Source: Candidatus Cloacimonetes bacterium HGW-Cloacimonetes-3
Lineage (GTDB): Bacteria > Cloacimonadota > Cloacimonadia > Cloacimonadales > Cloacimonadaceae
NCBI GenBank assembly: GCA_002840645.1
Contig: PHBO01000001.1
Coordinates: 1 to 64,000 of the forward strand
Reading direction: 5' to 3'
DNA length: 64,000 nucleotides
Positions 16,830 to 25,748 of the stretch are shown one piece after another (the stretch's first letter is position 1; each line of letters opens with the position of its first letter). Both the position numbers and the translations under genes were made by a program. The notes under the pieces are model-generated. The model was not told the origin of the DNA, did not search any database, and saw only the letters and a program-made list of their open reading frames with translations.

Positions 16830-18446
16830 CTAAGAAAACCTCAGTAAGTCTTCTATTGAGATTTTTTCGAATATGTCGGGAATACCATGGGTGTTAAATC
16901 TCAATTCATCATGTCCAAAGACGTCAATAAACCTTTTAAACTCTTTAGTGAAGCGTTCGGGATTACCGGACATGATTTCTGCTTCGCTTTTTCCTGTTTG
17001 CCAATGGTCGGGTCCACCATAGCCAAGTACCACACTGCATTTGACACCATTCTTCCTTGCTAAGAGAACACTGCGCCACACCAGATCATCGTCCGGCAGG
17101 CTAAATCCCATAAAAATTATATGTTTGGCTTTCTCAAGACAGGCATTTATCTCATATTGTATCATCCTAAGAACTGGAGGCATATTGCTTTTTACTGCTG
17201 TTTGCATAATCAATGGAGTATCTTTTATCTCTGTTTTGGAACCACAATATGAACATTCAATAGCATCAACCCACCCTTGTTCAACCCAGTTACTTTCTTT
17301 GTCAGAGCGGTTTTCAAGCTTTCTGGATGTTGGGAAAAGAGACGGAGGAAATAAAGACTCCGAACTTATATCCCAATTGTCTCCAAAAGTCCCTGTCATT
17401 GATCCACAATTGGGACAGCATCTCCATGCCAAACAACCATGAGGATAATAGTATTTACCAATTCTTACAATTTTGTCGTTGGGGTGTTCAGTGTCGTTAA
17501 TTCTTTGTACGACAGACTCATTGTATGGGTACCAAATCTTTGTCGTTAGCTCTTTTTCCTCATTCTGCTTTCGTAATTCTCGTAGTCCCATCAGAACAGA
17601 AAAGTCATTAAAGAACTTCAATTTTACTTGCTTACCATTGAAACAATCATTGCTTTCATCATCGTTAAATTCCTTGTGCGCATGAAATATCATCCAGTTA
17701 AAGAAGTGATCCCAATTTAGTGAGATTATTGCGTATGAAAACAGGTAAAACTTTCTATCTTCCTGCGGATAAATGCTTACCTCATTCGCTTCTTGTTTCA
17801 TGTATATAGTAAGGTCATCAGCAAACCTTTTGTACTTTGCAATCACATCCTTCTTATCTGCTAAAGCATTCAAGTATGCTCCGGTCATACTGGATGCAAT
17901 GATCATGATTAATGCATTTCTTGCTCCAAGCAACCTGTGCTTTTCTATGAATCTTTTACCTCCTTCTTTTGAATAGAATCCTTCGTTATTAGCCATATGA
18001 TAATCTATCAGATTAAACACACTCATCACCATGCTACTACTGTCACTAGTACAAAGCTTCATTATTTGTTTCAGTGCAGAGAAGTCGTAGTTATAGCGCA
18101 GATTCACGATTATATTAGTTAGTTGCTCATCGTCCAAATTTATAAACAGTTCTTTAGCCTTACCTAGTTGATTTTCTGAAATTTTAGTTACCATACGTAG
18201 TTCTAAGTCAACATTGGCGGTTAGATCATCATCCAATATAAAGAGCAAGTCCGCCATTTCATTGAGGAAATCCCCTTTAAAGAATTCATACTTTGCTAAT
18301 TGAGTAAGATAATCTTCTTCGGTATTTATCGAGGACAGACTAATCAGCAACTCGCCTTGTTTTCCTGTGGTTGGGAATCCAAGTTCATAGGTTGCTCCTG
18401 CTCCCCAGAATATAACTGTATCAGGCCATTTTGTTTCTTTCATCAT
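16830..18446 (-). CDS. SIR2-like (sirtuin-fold) protein with zinc ribbon
   Basis: 538 residues. Sirtuin-type NAD-binding elements occur in the right order: FWGAGATYELGFPT (13-26, glycine loop), SLNWDHFF (Asn244, Asp246), YPHG (catalytic-position His336), a zinc ribbon CPNC (344-347) ... CSYC (398-401), and FMGFSLPDDD (445-454). An inserted helical domain lies at about 45-235. The large insert and the GFSLPD form are usual in SIR2 domains of anti-phage systems, which degrade NAD+, and unlike housekeeping deacetylases. Function as a defence NADase is inferred. The start (ATGATG at 18441-18446) overlaps the end of the small upstream gene by 26 bases, so the two form an operon and probably act together. 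Confidence 0.88.
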   Translation of the reverse strand: MMKETKWPDTVIFWGAGATYELGFPTTGKQGELLISLSSINTEEDYLTQLAKYEFFKGDFLNEMADLLFILDDDLTANVDLELRMVTKISENQLGKAKELFINLDDEQLTNIIVNLRYNYDFSALKQIMKLCTSDSSSMVMSVFNLIDYHMANNEGFYSKEGGKRFIEKHRLLGARNALIMIIASSMTGAYLNALADKKDVIAKYKRFADDLTIYMKQEANEVSIYPQEDRKFYLFSYAIISLNWDHFFNWMIFHAHKEFNDDESNDCFNGKQVKLKFFNDFSVLMGLRELRKQNEEKELTTKIWYPYNESVVQRINDTEHPNDKIVRIGKYYYPHGCLAWRCCPNCGSMTGTFGDNWDISSESLFPPSLFPTSRKLENRSDKESNWVEQGWVDAIECSYCGSKTEIKDTPLIMQTAVKSNMPPVLRMIQYEINACLEKAKHIIFMGFSLPDDDLVWRSVLLARKNGVKCSVVLGYGGPDHWQTGKSEAEIMSGNPERFTKEFKRFIDVFGHDELRFNTHGIPDIFEKISIEDLLRFS

Positions 18447-18753
18447 AATTCTCGATCGCAGTGATCATATTTTTACTCGCATCTCCCTCGTCATACTCAA
18501 GAGTATACTTGAAATACACTTTATTCTTGAGTGCTTCAGATATAAAAACAAGTAACATACTTTGTATGTCATTACTGACTTCGAAGAACGTCTCTTGATC
18601 AATCTGTTTTTGAGGAGTTTTTTTTTCGACTAAGGTTAGATAATCTTTGGATTCAATTTTTGTGGAATAGTCTGCTATTCCTTTGATTGTTATAGACAGT
18701 TTTGTACCTTCAATCTTGAAGCTCCTGATCGATCCTATTGTGGTATAAGACAT
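18421..18753 (-). CDS. small unknown protein encoded with SIR2-like gene
   Basis: 110 residues, AAAGGAG eight bases before the ATG. No recognised domain. The first 45 residues look like short beta strands (SIRSFKIEGTKLSITIKGIADY), and the rest is amphipathic helix then strand (YFKYTLEYDEGD). There is no signal peptide, membrane helix or Cys pair. It is co-transcribed and overlaps by 26 bases with the SIR2-like gene. That arrangement suits a partner such as a sensor, scaffold or inhibitor of the NADase, but this is inference from position only. Confidence 0.8.
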   Translation of the reverse strand: MSYTTIGSIRSFKIEGTKLSITIKGIADYSTKIESKDYLTLVEKKTPQKQIDQETFFEVSNDIQSMLLVFISEALKNKVYFKYTLEYDEGDASKNMITAIENYDERNKMA

Positions 18754-18811
18754 GTTATTCTCCTTTGTGCGATTATTATTATTATTACATTTATAGACAG
18801 ACCAGTTATGA

Positions 18812-18862
18812 TCATCCCGTTGTCTTACATAGTATGGATCTATCTGTTTTAGTTAAGCACAT
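18812..18862 (-). CDS. possible 16-residue leader peptide
   Basis: ATG at 18862 has a strong GGAGGTG site seven bases upstream, and the frame (MCLTKTDRSILCKTTG) ends at TGA, 58 bases before the start of the small SIR2-partner gene. The ribosome site is the best in the neighbourhood, hence the listing. It could be a regulatory leader ORF, a small peptide, or chance. Confidence 0.3.
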   Translation of the reverse strand: MCLTKTDRSILCKTTG

Positions 18863-18914
18863 TCTAGCACCTCCAAAGTAATATCATTCGAAGCTATATT
18901 TGATTACTTTTACT

Positions 18915-18941
18915 AAAATATATCCTTGATATTTTTGTCAA
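18915..18941 (-). promoter_or_regulatory. possible promoter of the SIR2 operon
   Basis: On the minus strand TTGACA (18941-18936) is followed after 15 bases by TATTTT (18920-18915). It would drive the leader peptide and the two-gene SIR2 operon. The spacer is short, as at other TTGACA sites here. Confidence 0.3.
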
Positions 18942-19103
18942 GAGACATTTCTCAGATGCCTGCTTTCTACTTAAATGCATGCTGATTAGATGTGACGTTT
19001 GTTATAGGCTTAGTAAATGTGTGGTGACGGTTGGCAGTTGCCCAGTGCGTTCATTACTCTTCCTCACATGCATATGATCCATTTGTCTGCCATAAGCCAC
19101 CGG

Positions 19104-19135
19104 TAACCCTCCCGTATCGCGATATGGGAGGGTTA
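19104..19135. repeat. palindromic repeat, copy A
   Basis: A 32-bp palindrome with one mismatch, built on AACCCTCCCGTATCG and its complement, is preceded by CCGGTAA. It is the same element as at 44594-44633 and 54475-54513, but lacks 11 bases between the GGTAA and CCCTCCC parts. It lies in the 532-base gap between the SIR2 operon and a secreted-protein gene; the rest of that gap (18942-19285) holds no gene that I can see. Confidence 0.85.
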
Positions 19136-19285
19136 TGGGTTGGATACCGGTTGAAATTATGGTAATCCCAAGGGGAAAGGAGGTTAGAAGCAGTTGCCGC
19201 CCTTATCTTTTATATCGTATTTTCGTCGAAGTGGCTAAATGAGGAAGATTGAGCCGAGTTCTGGTCGGGGAGCCAAATAAAGCTG

Positions 19286-20608
19286 TTAGTATTTCAATAT
19301 CCGCCGGCTAATCTCTTTATCCTTGTGCTTAAGATTGATTATATAAACTCCTGTAGCGGTCGGCTTTCCCTTATCGTCTCTACCGTCCCAATCTATATCT
19401 GAACAAATCGCATTTGCTTGCCAAACCTTTTGCCCACGTAGGTTATAGATACTTACTGTGGCAGGTGAAGCAGATTTGGTGCTTATCCTTATCCTGTCTC
19501 TAAATGGATTGGGATATGCAGTGATACTCAATGGCATTTCAGGACTGTTCACCGTATCTACGGCATCAGAGCCCGTTTCCCAGTTGTAAACAATGCTCTG
19601 GTAGTAAGGGGGAGATAAACCGTCATCCGTACTGAAGCTTTGAGCAGTATAATCGCCTGCACTGTTAAAACTAAAAATGAGCTGCCCCGGATTGTAATCC
19701 GGGATTCCGATATAAGCTATTTCTAAAGAAAGGACATTATAACTAACCGTGCCATCGGGATGGCTGATAATAGTATAATAATCACGAAACTTATCCACCC
19801 ACACTCCATTCTCGAAGCTTTGGATGACAAGCGAATCCACAATACCCGCATTGGTGACGCCCGGCAAGGTTTGATACATATAAGACCTAGCATATCCCGG
19901 AGGGGGTGTTCTATCCAGGGGGTTATGAAGCCGCAAACTGTAGCCCAGAGGATAATCCTGACCACTCTGGTAAATAATAACCCTTCGGCTTTCCGCCCAT
20001 TGAAGCGAATCAGATGAAGTATATATCATTTCCCCGGATTTCCTGTTGTATTGGTCATATTGCATATTGCGCTTCTCGTAGCCGCTGATATTTACATAGT
20101 TGATACGTTTGATTATGCTATCAATCCGCCCGTCTCCAAGATAGCTGTAATGATAGCGATCCCCAGTTTCGGTGCCATTGTAGAGATACATGAACGATAA
20201 GGTCCGCAACCTGTTACTTGCGTCGTAAACCTCTACTCTGTTCGATGTTGCAGGATTATCTCCTTCTGTGATGCGATAAACGATGGTTCTGCCTTCCGGG
20301 GAATCAGTGACCTGAGGATTGAAGTACTTTGTAGGCATCTGATGCCATAAGCCATCGTGTCCGTAGCCATTACGGCGATGATTAACAACCAGGTGATTCA
20401 CTACGTCAGGATACTGGCTAAGGTAATGGGCAGTCTCGGAATAGTATTCAGAGTAATAACTCCATCCTCCGGGCAGGGATTCGATATATTCATAACCAAA
20501 GCTGTTAGACTGCCGGTTTGAAACCCTTAAACAATTAGGATCCGCATGCAGCCCATGCACCATCACGAACAGGCAACAAGAAATAAACAAACGTTTCAAG
20601 AAACTCAT
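19286..20608 (-). CDS. secreted protein with C-terminal FlgD/T9SS-type-A-like sorting domain
   Basis: 440 residues; AAGGAGGAG before the ATG. Signal peptide at residues 1-22 (ending in HGLHA). The body is rich in Tyr and short beta strands with YD-like repeats (YDASNRLRTLSFMY, YDQYNRKSGEMIY, YHYSYLGDGRID), reminiscent of RHS/YD-repeat or beta-solenoid surface proteins. The last about 80 residues carry the sorting domain: AYPNPFRDRI, YNLRGQKVW, WDGRDDKGK, TGVYIIN. It is probably carried to the outer surface; the body has no known enzymatic motif. It stands alone, divergent from the gene at 20757. Confidence 0.87.
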   Translation of the reverse strand: MSFLKRLFISCCLFVMVHGLHADPNCLRVSNRQSNSFGYEYIESLPGGWSYYSEYYSETAHYLSQYPDVVNHLVVNHRRNGYGHDGLWHQMPTKYFNPQVTDSPEGRTIVYRITEGDNPATSNRVEVYDASNRLRTLSFMYLYNGTETGDRYHYSYLGDGRIDSIIKRINYVNISGYEKRNMQYDQYNRKSGEMIYTSSDSLQWAESRRVIIYQSGQDYPLGYSLRLHNPLDRTPPPGYARSYMYQTLPGVTNAGIVDSLVIQSFENGVWVDKFRDYYTIISHPDGTVSYNVLSLEIAYIGIPDYNPGQLIFSFNSAGDYTAQSFSTDDGLSPPYYQSIVYNWETGSDAVDTVNSPEMPLSITAYPNPFRDRIRISTKSASPATVSIYNLRGQKVWQANAICSDIDWDGRDDKGKPTATGVYIINLKHKDKEISRRILKY

Positions 20609-20756
20609 GGTCTCCTCCTTGGCTTGCTAAGCTGTTTTATGTATTGGTAGCAAATTTTATTCCCTTTGTTCGATAGATTTCGCAATAGATTTACATTATA
20701 AATTGACATCTAATCTGGTAAATGGAAACATGGCTATATACAAAGAGGTGATTGAT

Positions 20757-21401
20757 ATGAAAGCAATTATCAGCTTACTAATCTGCGTTCTGCTTCTAAC
20801 TGTGTTATGGGCAGATGATACCCCAATGGGGTTAATCCGGGGCAAAGTAATAGACGAAGATGGAATTGGTTTGCAATATGTTAATGTTGTCTTTTTTCAA
20901 GGTGATACCCGTGTAACTGGTGCTCAATCAGATAATAACGGCCGGTTTTCAATAAAGATCCCCGCCGGAAGCTATCTGGCAAGCTTAAGGTGCATCGGAT
21001 TGGAGCAAATAGATTCACTGGTAGTAACAGTTGTTTCTGGAGATACTACCACTTTACCCTCTACAACTATGCACAGAATCGGGTTAAATGACGACTTTTG
21101 GGGTTATCCAAGTGGGAAGTTGATCGTGCATGTAAAGGATAAAATGGGCAGATCCTTGGAGAATGTTCTGGTGGTGTGTAGTCCGGGAAAACAAGAAGAA
21201 ACCTATGAAAATAAAACTAATGCAGATGGTTTACTTAAATTCAAGTTAAGAACTCCGCTACAGCAAAGAACTCCACTCAGCATGAGTATCAGATTCCACT
21301 TGGACGGATACGAGACTGTTAAACTAAAAAAAGTGATAGTAAAAGGTCAGGAAACAACACGCCTGGAAGTAACCCTGAAGAAAACACGTAAGACTAATTG
21401 A
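20757..21401 (+). CDS. exported protein with carboxypeptidase-regulatory-like (CarboxypepD_reg) domain
   Basis: 214 residues from the ATG at 20757, which has AGAGGTG at eight bases and opens a signal peptide (MKAIISLLICVLLLTVLWA). The first mature domain (LIRGKVIDEDGIGLQYVNVVF ... NGRFSIKIPAGSY; core RGKVIDEDG) is a typical CarboxypepD_reg beta-sandwich. A second similar sandwich follows (LIVHVKDKMGRSLENVLVVC; core GRSLENV). There is no sorting domain, lipobox or catalytic site. It is probably a periplasmic or surface accessory protein. TTGACA at 20702 has no good -10 partner. Confidence 0.85.
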   Translation: MKAIISLLICVLLLTVLWADDTPMGLIRGKVIDEDGIGLQYVNVVFFQGDTRVTGAQSDNNGRFSIKIPAGSYLASLRCIGLEQIDSLVVTVVSGDTTTLPSTTMHRIGLNDDFWGYPSGKLIVHVKDKMGRSLENVLVVCSPGKQEETYENKTNADGLLKFKLRTPLQQRTPLSMSIRFHLDGYETVKLKKVIVKGQETTRLEVTLKKTRKTN

Positions 21402-21461
21402 AGTGATTTAAAAGCCCGGGGCGGTTGATGTGTCGGGGCAGTGGATGGCAAAAACCCCATT

Positions 21462-21552
21462 GTCATTCCCGCGGAGGCGGGAATCCAGCCCTTTATATTG
21501 CAAGGAGTTGTGCGCATCAAATCAACTGGATCCCCACCTTCGCGGGGAAGAC
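21462..21552. repeat. MITE-like inverted repeat pair
   Basis: Left arm 21462-21488 (GTCATTCCCGCGGAGGCGGG and on) and right arm 21526-21552 (CTGGATCCCCACCTTCGCGG and on) are imperfect inverted copies separated by 37 bases. Each arm holds a smaller GC-rich palindrome. The GTCATTCCCGC...GCGGGAATCCAG form is a widespread non-coding repeat in many bacteria. It sits between convergent genes. Confidence 0.7.
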
Positions 21553-21586
21553 AAAGAGAAAAAGCGGGAAAGACACAGTGGTTAGC

Positions 21587-22207
21587 TTAGCGGATAAAGC
21601 TGGTGCTCTGCCGAGGCTCTTTAACCGGATAGGGAACCGTTGCTTTGGCAACTTCGAGGCACTTAAGCAACCATGCCATGTTTCTGGCTAAGGTTCTCAT
21701 GGTCTGCAAACCTTCCAGGTCTTGCTTCACTTCGCCGGGCTCGGTGCCATGCGTATCATTCCAGTATTGCGAGCCCACCACAAGCATATTGGAGATAGTG
21801 AAATACTTATTCAGCACATCAAAAGCAGTTGATGCTCCGCCTCTTCTGCAGTTCACGACTGCCGCCGCGGGTTTATAGGCATATTTGCTGGATTTCAGAT
21901 AAAACATTCTATCCAGAAACGCACACAGCGCTCCATTGGGAGAAGCGTAGTAAACCGGGCTGCCGACTATTATCCCATCGGCTTTATTTGCAAGATCAAC
22001 ACATTCATTCACGGGATCATTCTTATACACGCAGTAGCCTGTTTCAGCACAGGCTCTACAGGCAGTGCAGCCCATTATAGGCTGGGTTCCTATATGGAAC
22101 ACTTCAGTTTCAATACCTTGTTTGTTCAGCTCTCCGGCAACTTCGGAAAGAGCGGTAAAGACGCTTCCTTCCTTGTGAGGACTTCCGTTAATCAGCAGTA
22201 CTTTCAT
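21587..22207 (-). CDS. NAD(P)H-dependent FMN reductase / flavodoxin-fold protein
   Basis: 206 residues; AAAAGGAG before the ATG. The flavodoxin-fold motif VLLINGSPHKEGS binds FMN phosphate, and GSPVYYASPNGALCAFLDR is the second FMN-contact loop. Cysteines in MGCTACRACAETGYC (core CTACRAC) match the iron-sulfur flavoprotein type, in which a Cys cluster may bind [4Fe-4S]. The gene pairs with the VOC protein just upstream (25-base gap) and probably shares its promoter. The substrate is unknown; reduction of quinones, metals or flavin are options. Confidence 0.9.
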   Translation of the reverse strand: MKVLLINGSPHKEGSVFTALSEVAGELNKQGIETEVFHIGTQPIMGCTACRACAETGYCVYKNDPVNECVDLANKADGIIVGSPVYYASPNGALCAFLDRMFYLKSSKYAYKPAAAVVNCRRGGASTAFDVLNKYFTISNMLVVGSQYWNDTHGTEPGEVKQDLEGLQTMRTLARNMAWLLKCLEVAKATVPYPVKEPRQSTSFIR

Positions 22208-22232
22208 CTGTTATCTCCTTTTGTTTCGGATA

Positions 22233-22604
22233 TCAAACGTGTTGGTCAAACATGATGGGATTGCCATCGGGATCGTTGATAATGAAATAAGCAGGACCAC
22301 TACCCTCTACATCTGCTTCCGGTTCGGGTTTTATTCCGGCTGCTTTAATTTGCTTTTGCAGTTCTCTTACATCCGTAAAAGTTTGTAGTTGCTTAGCGTT
22401 GCTATCCCAACCGGGGTTGAAGGTTATGATATTACGCTCGAACATATCCTGGAACAGCCCGATTCTGCAATCGCCGTTCTTCAGAACCAGCCAGTTTTGC
22501 TTGATATCTCCCCCTACTTCTTCGAATCCCAACTTCTGATAGAAGGCTAATGAAGCCTCTATATCCTTTACTGTAAGGCTAAGTGAATAGTTTCCAAGTT
22601 GCAT
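22233..22604 (-). CDS. VOC-superfamily (glyoxalase/bleomycin-resistance fold) protein
   Basis: 123 residues, one VOC domain of two beta-alpha-beta-beta-beta units: LSLTVKDIEASLAFYQKLGF at the start and YFIINDPDGNPIMFDQHV at the end. Such proteins use a metal site to isomerise, cleave or sequester small molecules. The usual His/Glu ligands are only partly evident, so activity is uncertain. AGGAGG seven bases before ATG. It is first of a two-gene unit with the flavoprotein. Confidence 0.9.
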   Translation of the reverse strand: MQLGNYSLSLTVKDIEASLAFYQKLGFEEVGGDIKQNWLVLKNGDCRIGLFQDMFERNIITFNPGWDSNAKQLQTFTDVRELQKQIKAAGIKPEPEADVEGSGPAYFIINDPDGNPIMFDQHV

Positions 22605-22824
22605 TTGTACCTCCTGTTTTTAGATATACTAATTTGGAGTAGCATGGTTGGCAAGCACTGAACTGCATACAGGCAAGATGTCCACAGCTACTATTGAAGC
22701 TACTTGCCCCTGATAGTAGAAATAATGCTATCAAACATGGCTTGAAAAGCAGTGTTTTGGCTTGACAAAACTATCCTGCAAAGATACCTGTATTACAATT
22801 ACATAAAGCCTATAAGGAGTAAGC

Positions 22825-24204
22825 ATGAAAAAGATGTCCTTAACCTCGCTCCTGCCCGCCGGGGTGGAGTACGTAGAGCTAAAACAACAGGAAAACCGCA
22901 GCCAAAACCTTGCTTATCTGAACGGTACCCTGGTGGCTAACAGCAATTCTTCCAGCGGAGGCATTATGTCCCGCACCTTCAGCGGTGGCGTGTGGGGACT
23001 TGCCAGCAGCGCAGATATGAGCGACGCCAGTATGCAACAGGTGATGAAAAAAGCGCTTAGCAATGCCGCACTGCTCTCCAAAAGCGTGAATAAGGGCAGG
23101 CTGATCCTTCCCAAAGCACCTGCGAAAGGCGAATACCTGTTCTTTACAAAAAAGAAGCAGGTTGCTACCGCAGAGAAAATTGACTTCCTTAGTGCTTTAG
23201 ACAACTACACTATTACGAAATACCCGGAGCTTAGCACACGACAGATTGCCTTTGTGCAGGACGAAATGGAGAAATACATCATCACCACCGATGGTGGAGA
23301 GATGCATACCATGACACCCAGATCGATCCTGGTTATCGTACTGATGGTGATTCACAATGGGGAACCGCTTACTCACTACGATGTGTTTGGCGGTTTAGGG
23401 CAGTTTGAAGATCATTTCGGTGATCCCGCAGCTTATTACCCCATTATCGACAAGGTTTACAATGAACTGATGGACAAGAAGGATGCCGTATTTGCCCGCG
23501 GCGGCACCTTTGAATGCGTGCTGGATGCCAAACTGGCAGGAATCCTTTCCCACGAAGCGATTGGGCACACCACCGAGGCAGACTTCGTGATCAATGGTTC
23601 CATTGCCGGTGAATACCTTAACCAGCCTGTTGCCAATGACATCGTTACCCTCATCGACATAGCCCATACCTGGGATGGCAAGACTTGCCCTGTGCCGGTG
23701 TATATAGACGATGAAGGCACCAAAGCAGAGGATTGCGTGATTATCGAAAACGGCATCCTGAAACGCTATATGCACAACAAAGAAAGTGCTTTAAGACTGG
23801 GGCATAGCCTAACCGGGAACGCCCGTGCCTATGCTTACAGCGATGAACCGCTTATCCGTATGCGCAATACGATGATCGTACCGGGCAAGGATAAGCTGAA
23901 AGACATGATCGCCTCCATTGAAAATGGCTATTATCTGGTTACTTCCAGTAACGGGCAGGCAGATGCTACCAGCGAGTTCATGTTCGGAGTAGGGCTCGGT
24001 TACGAAGTTAAAAACGGTAAGATAGGAAAAGCTATCAAAGAAACAAGCATCTCCGGAGTAGCTTTTGACTTGCTGAAAACCGTTACCATGATCTCCGATG
24101 ACATGAATTGGACTGCTGCCGGCATGTGCGGTAAGAAACAGATGATCCCCGTTGGGATGGGCGGTCCCGCCATCAAATGCAAAGTAAACATGGGAGGTAA
24201 ATAA
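22825..24204 (+). CDS. tldD: TldD/PmbA-family metalloprotease, TldD subunit
   Basis: 459 residues with the catalytic zinc motif SHEAIGHTTEAD (HExxxH, about residues 239-245), which identifies the active TldD subunit. The TldD-TldE heterodimer degrades unfolded or modified peptides in the cytoplasm, and in other bacteria matures modified peptides or acts on CcdA and gyrase-linked substrates. AAGGAG precedes the ATG, and a TTGACA at 22762 may be part of its promoter. Its stop overlaps the start of the partner gene by one base (TAATG). Confidence 0.95.
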   Translation: MKKMSLTSLLPAGVEYVELKQQENRSQNLAYLNGTLVANSNSSSGGIMSRTFSGGVWGLASSADMSDASMQQVMKKALSNAALLSKSVNKGRLILPKAPAKGEYLFFTKKKQVATAEKIDFLSALDNYTITKYPELSTRQIAFVQDEMEKYIITTDGGEMHTMTPRSILVIVLMVIHNGEPLTHYDVFGGLGQFEDHFGDPAAYYPIIDKVYNELMDKKDAVFARGGTFECVLDAKLAGILSHEAIGHTTEADFVINGSIAGEYLNQPVANDIVTLIDIAHTWDGKTCPVPVYIDDEGTKAEDCVIIENGILKRYMHNKESALRLGHSLTGNARAYAYSDEPLIRMRNTMIVPGKDKLKDMIASIENGYYLVTSSNGQADATSEFMFGVGLGYEVKNGKIGKAIKETSISGVAFDLLKTVTMISDDMNWTAAGMCGKKQMIPVGMGGPAIKCKVNMGGK

Positions 24205-25496
24205 TGGATAAGCGCATTGTAATGAAAAACACCCTGGCAGCCCTGCTGGAAAAGGGTGCGGATAAGGTGTCACTGTGGCTTATAAACAGAACTACGGAAG
24301 AGTTTAATATCGTTTACAAGGAATTGAACCTCCTGCGCACCGTGGAAAGCCAGAGCTTTTCCCTCTCCGTGATAAAAGACCAGAAGCAAGCCAGTACCCG
24401 TCTGAACCAATTTGACGAAGCTTCGGTGGCGGATGCCATAAACGAAGTGATGACCGCGGTGGAATCCAGTAATGCCGATCCTGCTTTTGATATATCTCCC
24501 AAGCAGGTGCCGCAGGTGTTTACTGATGGTCCGGCGCAGATGGAAGCTGATAAAATAGTGTTTCGCCTGAACGAGTTTACCAAAACTATGAAGCAGAATT
24601 TTCCGAATGTGTTCTACGATGCCTCGCTGTCCTTCAACAAGTCCACCAATTATTATCTGAACAGCAACGGTGTGGATTTTGAGGAGACAGGTGCGTCTTA
24701 CAGCTTCATGACCATGTTTACGGCAAAGATCGGCAAAAAGATGTCCTCCTTCAACTATACCGGTTTTGACATCGCCAATCTGGATTTGCCCATGATGGAG
24801 ATAAACTCCACGCGGGAAATGATGCGGCAAATTACGGAACAAACTGAAACAAAAGCAATCCCGCAGAACTTTACCGGTGACGTGATACTTGCTCCCTTTG
24901 TCAGCGGAGAATTACTCGGTAGCCTGATCAGCCAGCAGTTTGGCAGCAGCGGATTGCTAACCAATAGCAGCCGTTTCCCGGATCACGTGGGGCAGCAGAT
25001 TCTGGATGCCAAGCTTAGTGTTTACAATAAGCCTTTTGACCCAAGGTTGGCTAATAGAAGTAATGTTACTTTCGATGGCTATATTGCCAAAGAAGCCGCC
25101 ATAATCGAACATGGTGTCCTGAACCACTATCCCATCGGGCTTTTTGCTGCTAATAAGGTGGGGAAAACCCGCACTATCGGGGATGTGGAAAATATCGTGG
25201 TGGAATCCGGAGCTACACCTCTTGCCGATCTGATAAAAAAAGTAGATGAAGGCGTGCTGTGCATGCGGGCATCTTTTGGACAGCCCAATGCCAATGGGGA
25301 TATGTCCGCCGTGCTGAAAAACAGCTATTTTATTAAGGACGGCAAAATCCAATACCCCATCAGCGAATCCATGATGAGCCTGAACCTGATTGAGATATTT
25401 AATACCATTAAGGACATCTCATACGAGACCTTTAATACCGGCTCGTCTATATTCCCATATATGATGGTTGGAGGGGTGGCCATCTCCAGGAAATAA
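24204..25496 (+). CDS. pmbA: TldD/PmbA-family protein, TldE (PmbA) subunit
   Basis: 430 residues, homologous to TldD in overall layout (LLRTVESQSFSLSV early; LSVYNKPFDPRLANRSN; C-terminal MMSLNLIEIFNTIKDIS), but without the HExxxH zinc motif, as expected for the non-catalytic TldE partner. GGAGG lies within the end of tldD. Tight coupling with tldD indicates 1:1 expression of the heterodimer. Nothing downstream is co-oriented. Confidence 0.94.
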   Translation: MDKRIVMKNTLAALLEKGADKVSLWLINRTTEEFNIVYKELNLLRTVESQSFSLSVIKDQKQASTRLNQFDEASVADAINEVMTAVESSNADPAFDISPKQVPQVFTDGPAQMEADKIVFRLNEFTKTMKQNFPNVFYDASLSFNKSTNYYLNSNGVDFEETGASYSFMTMFTAKIGKKMSSFNYTGFDIANLDLPMMEINSTREMMRQITEQTETKAIPQNFTGDVILAPFVSGELLGSLISQQFGSSGLLTNSSRFPDHVGQQILDAKLSVYNKPFDPRLANRSNVTFDGYIAKEAAIIEHGVLNHYPIGLFAANKVGKTRTIGDVENIVVESGATPLADLIKKVDEGVLCMRASFGQPNANGDMSAVLKNSYFIKDGKIQYPISESMMSLNLIEIFNTIKDISYETFNTGSSIFPYMMVGGVAISRK

Positions 25497-25572
25497 GATA
25501 GGGACAGCCCCCTTAGCGAACAATCCAGTGAACTATCTCCAAGCAGCCTTGCTTATTTCCCTAATGCTCGTA

Positions 25573-25627
25573 TAACAATTCCCTAACAATTCCCTAATGG
25601 CGTTAGAGAATTGTTAGGGAATTGTTA
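25573..25627. repeat. long AT-rich hairpin made of tandem repeats
   Basis: A 25-bp stem with one mismatch (25573-25597 with 25603-25627) and a 5-base loop. Each arm is two copies of the unit AACAATTCCCT. It lies between convergent genes, so it could act as a two-way terminator, though the spacing to tldE (77 bases) is long. Confidence 0.75.
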
Positions 25628-25748
25628 AGGAAATACTAAGGATATATGTGGGTTAACTCCCTATCCCTTTTGATCAAAGCACTTTTCAAGTAAGGAATCT
25701 TTGCTGCATTGTTTGTTTGTACAATAGCGATGATTCCAGAAATAACGC

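Noticed and set aside
24270-24842. A 190-codon open frame antisense to the PmbA/TldE gene
   Set aside because: No family resemblance, and it lies wholly inside a well-supported gene on the opposite strand.
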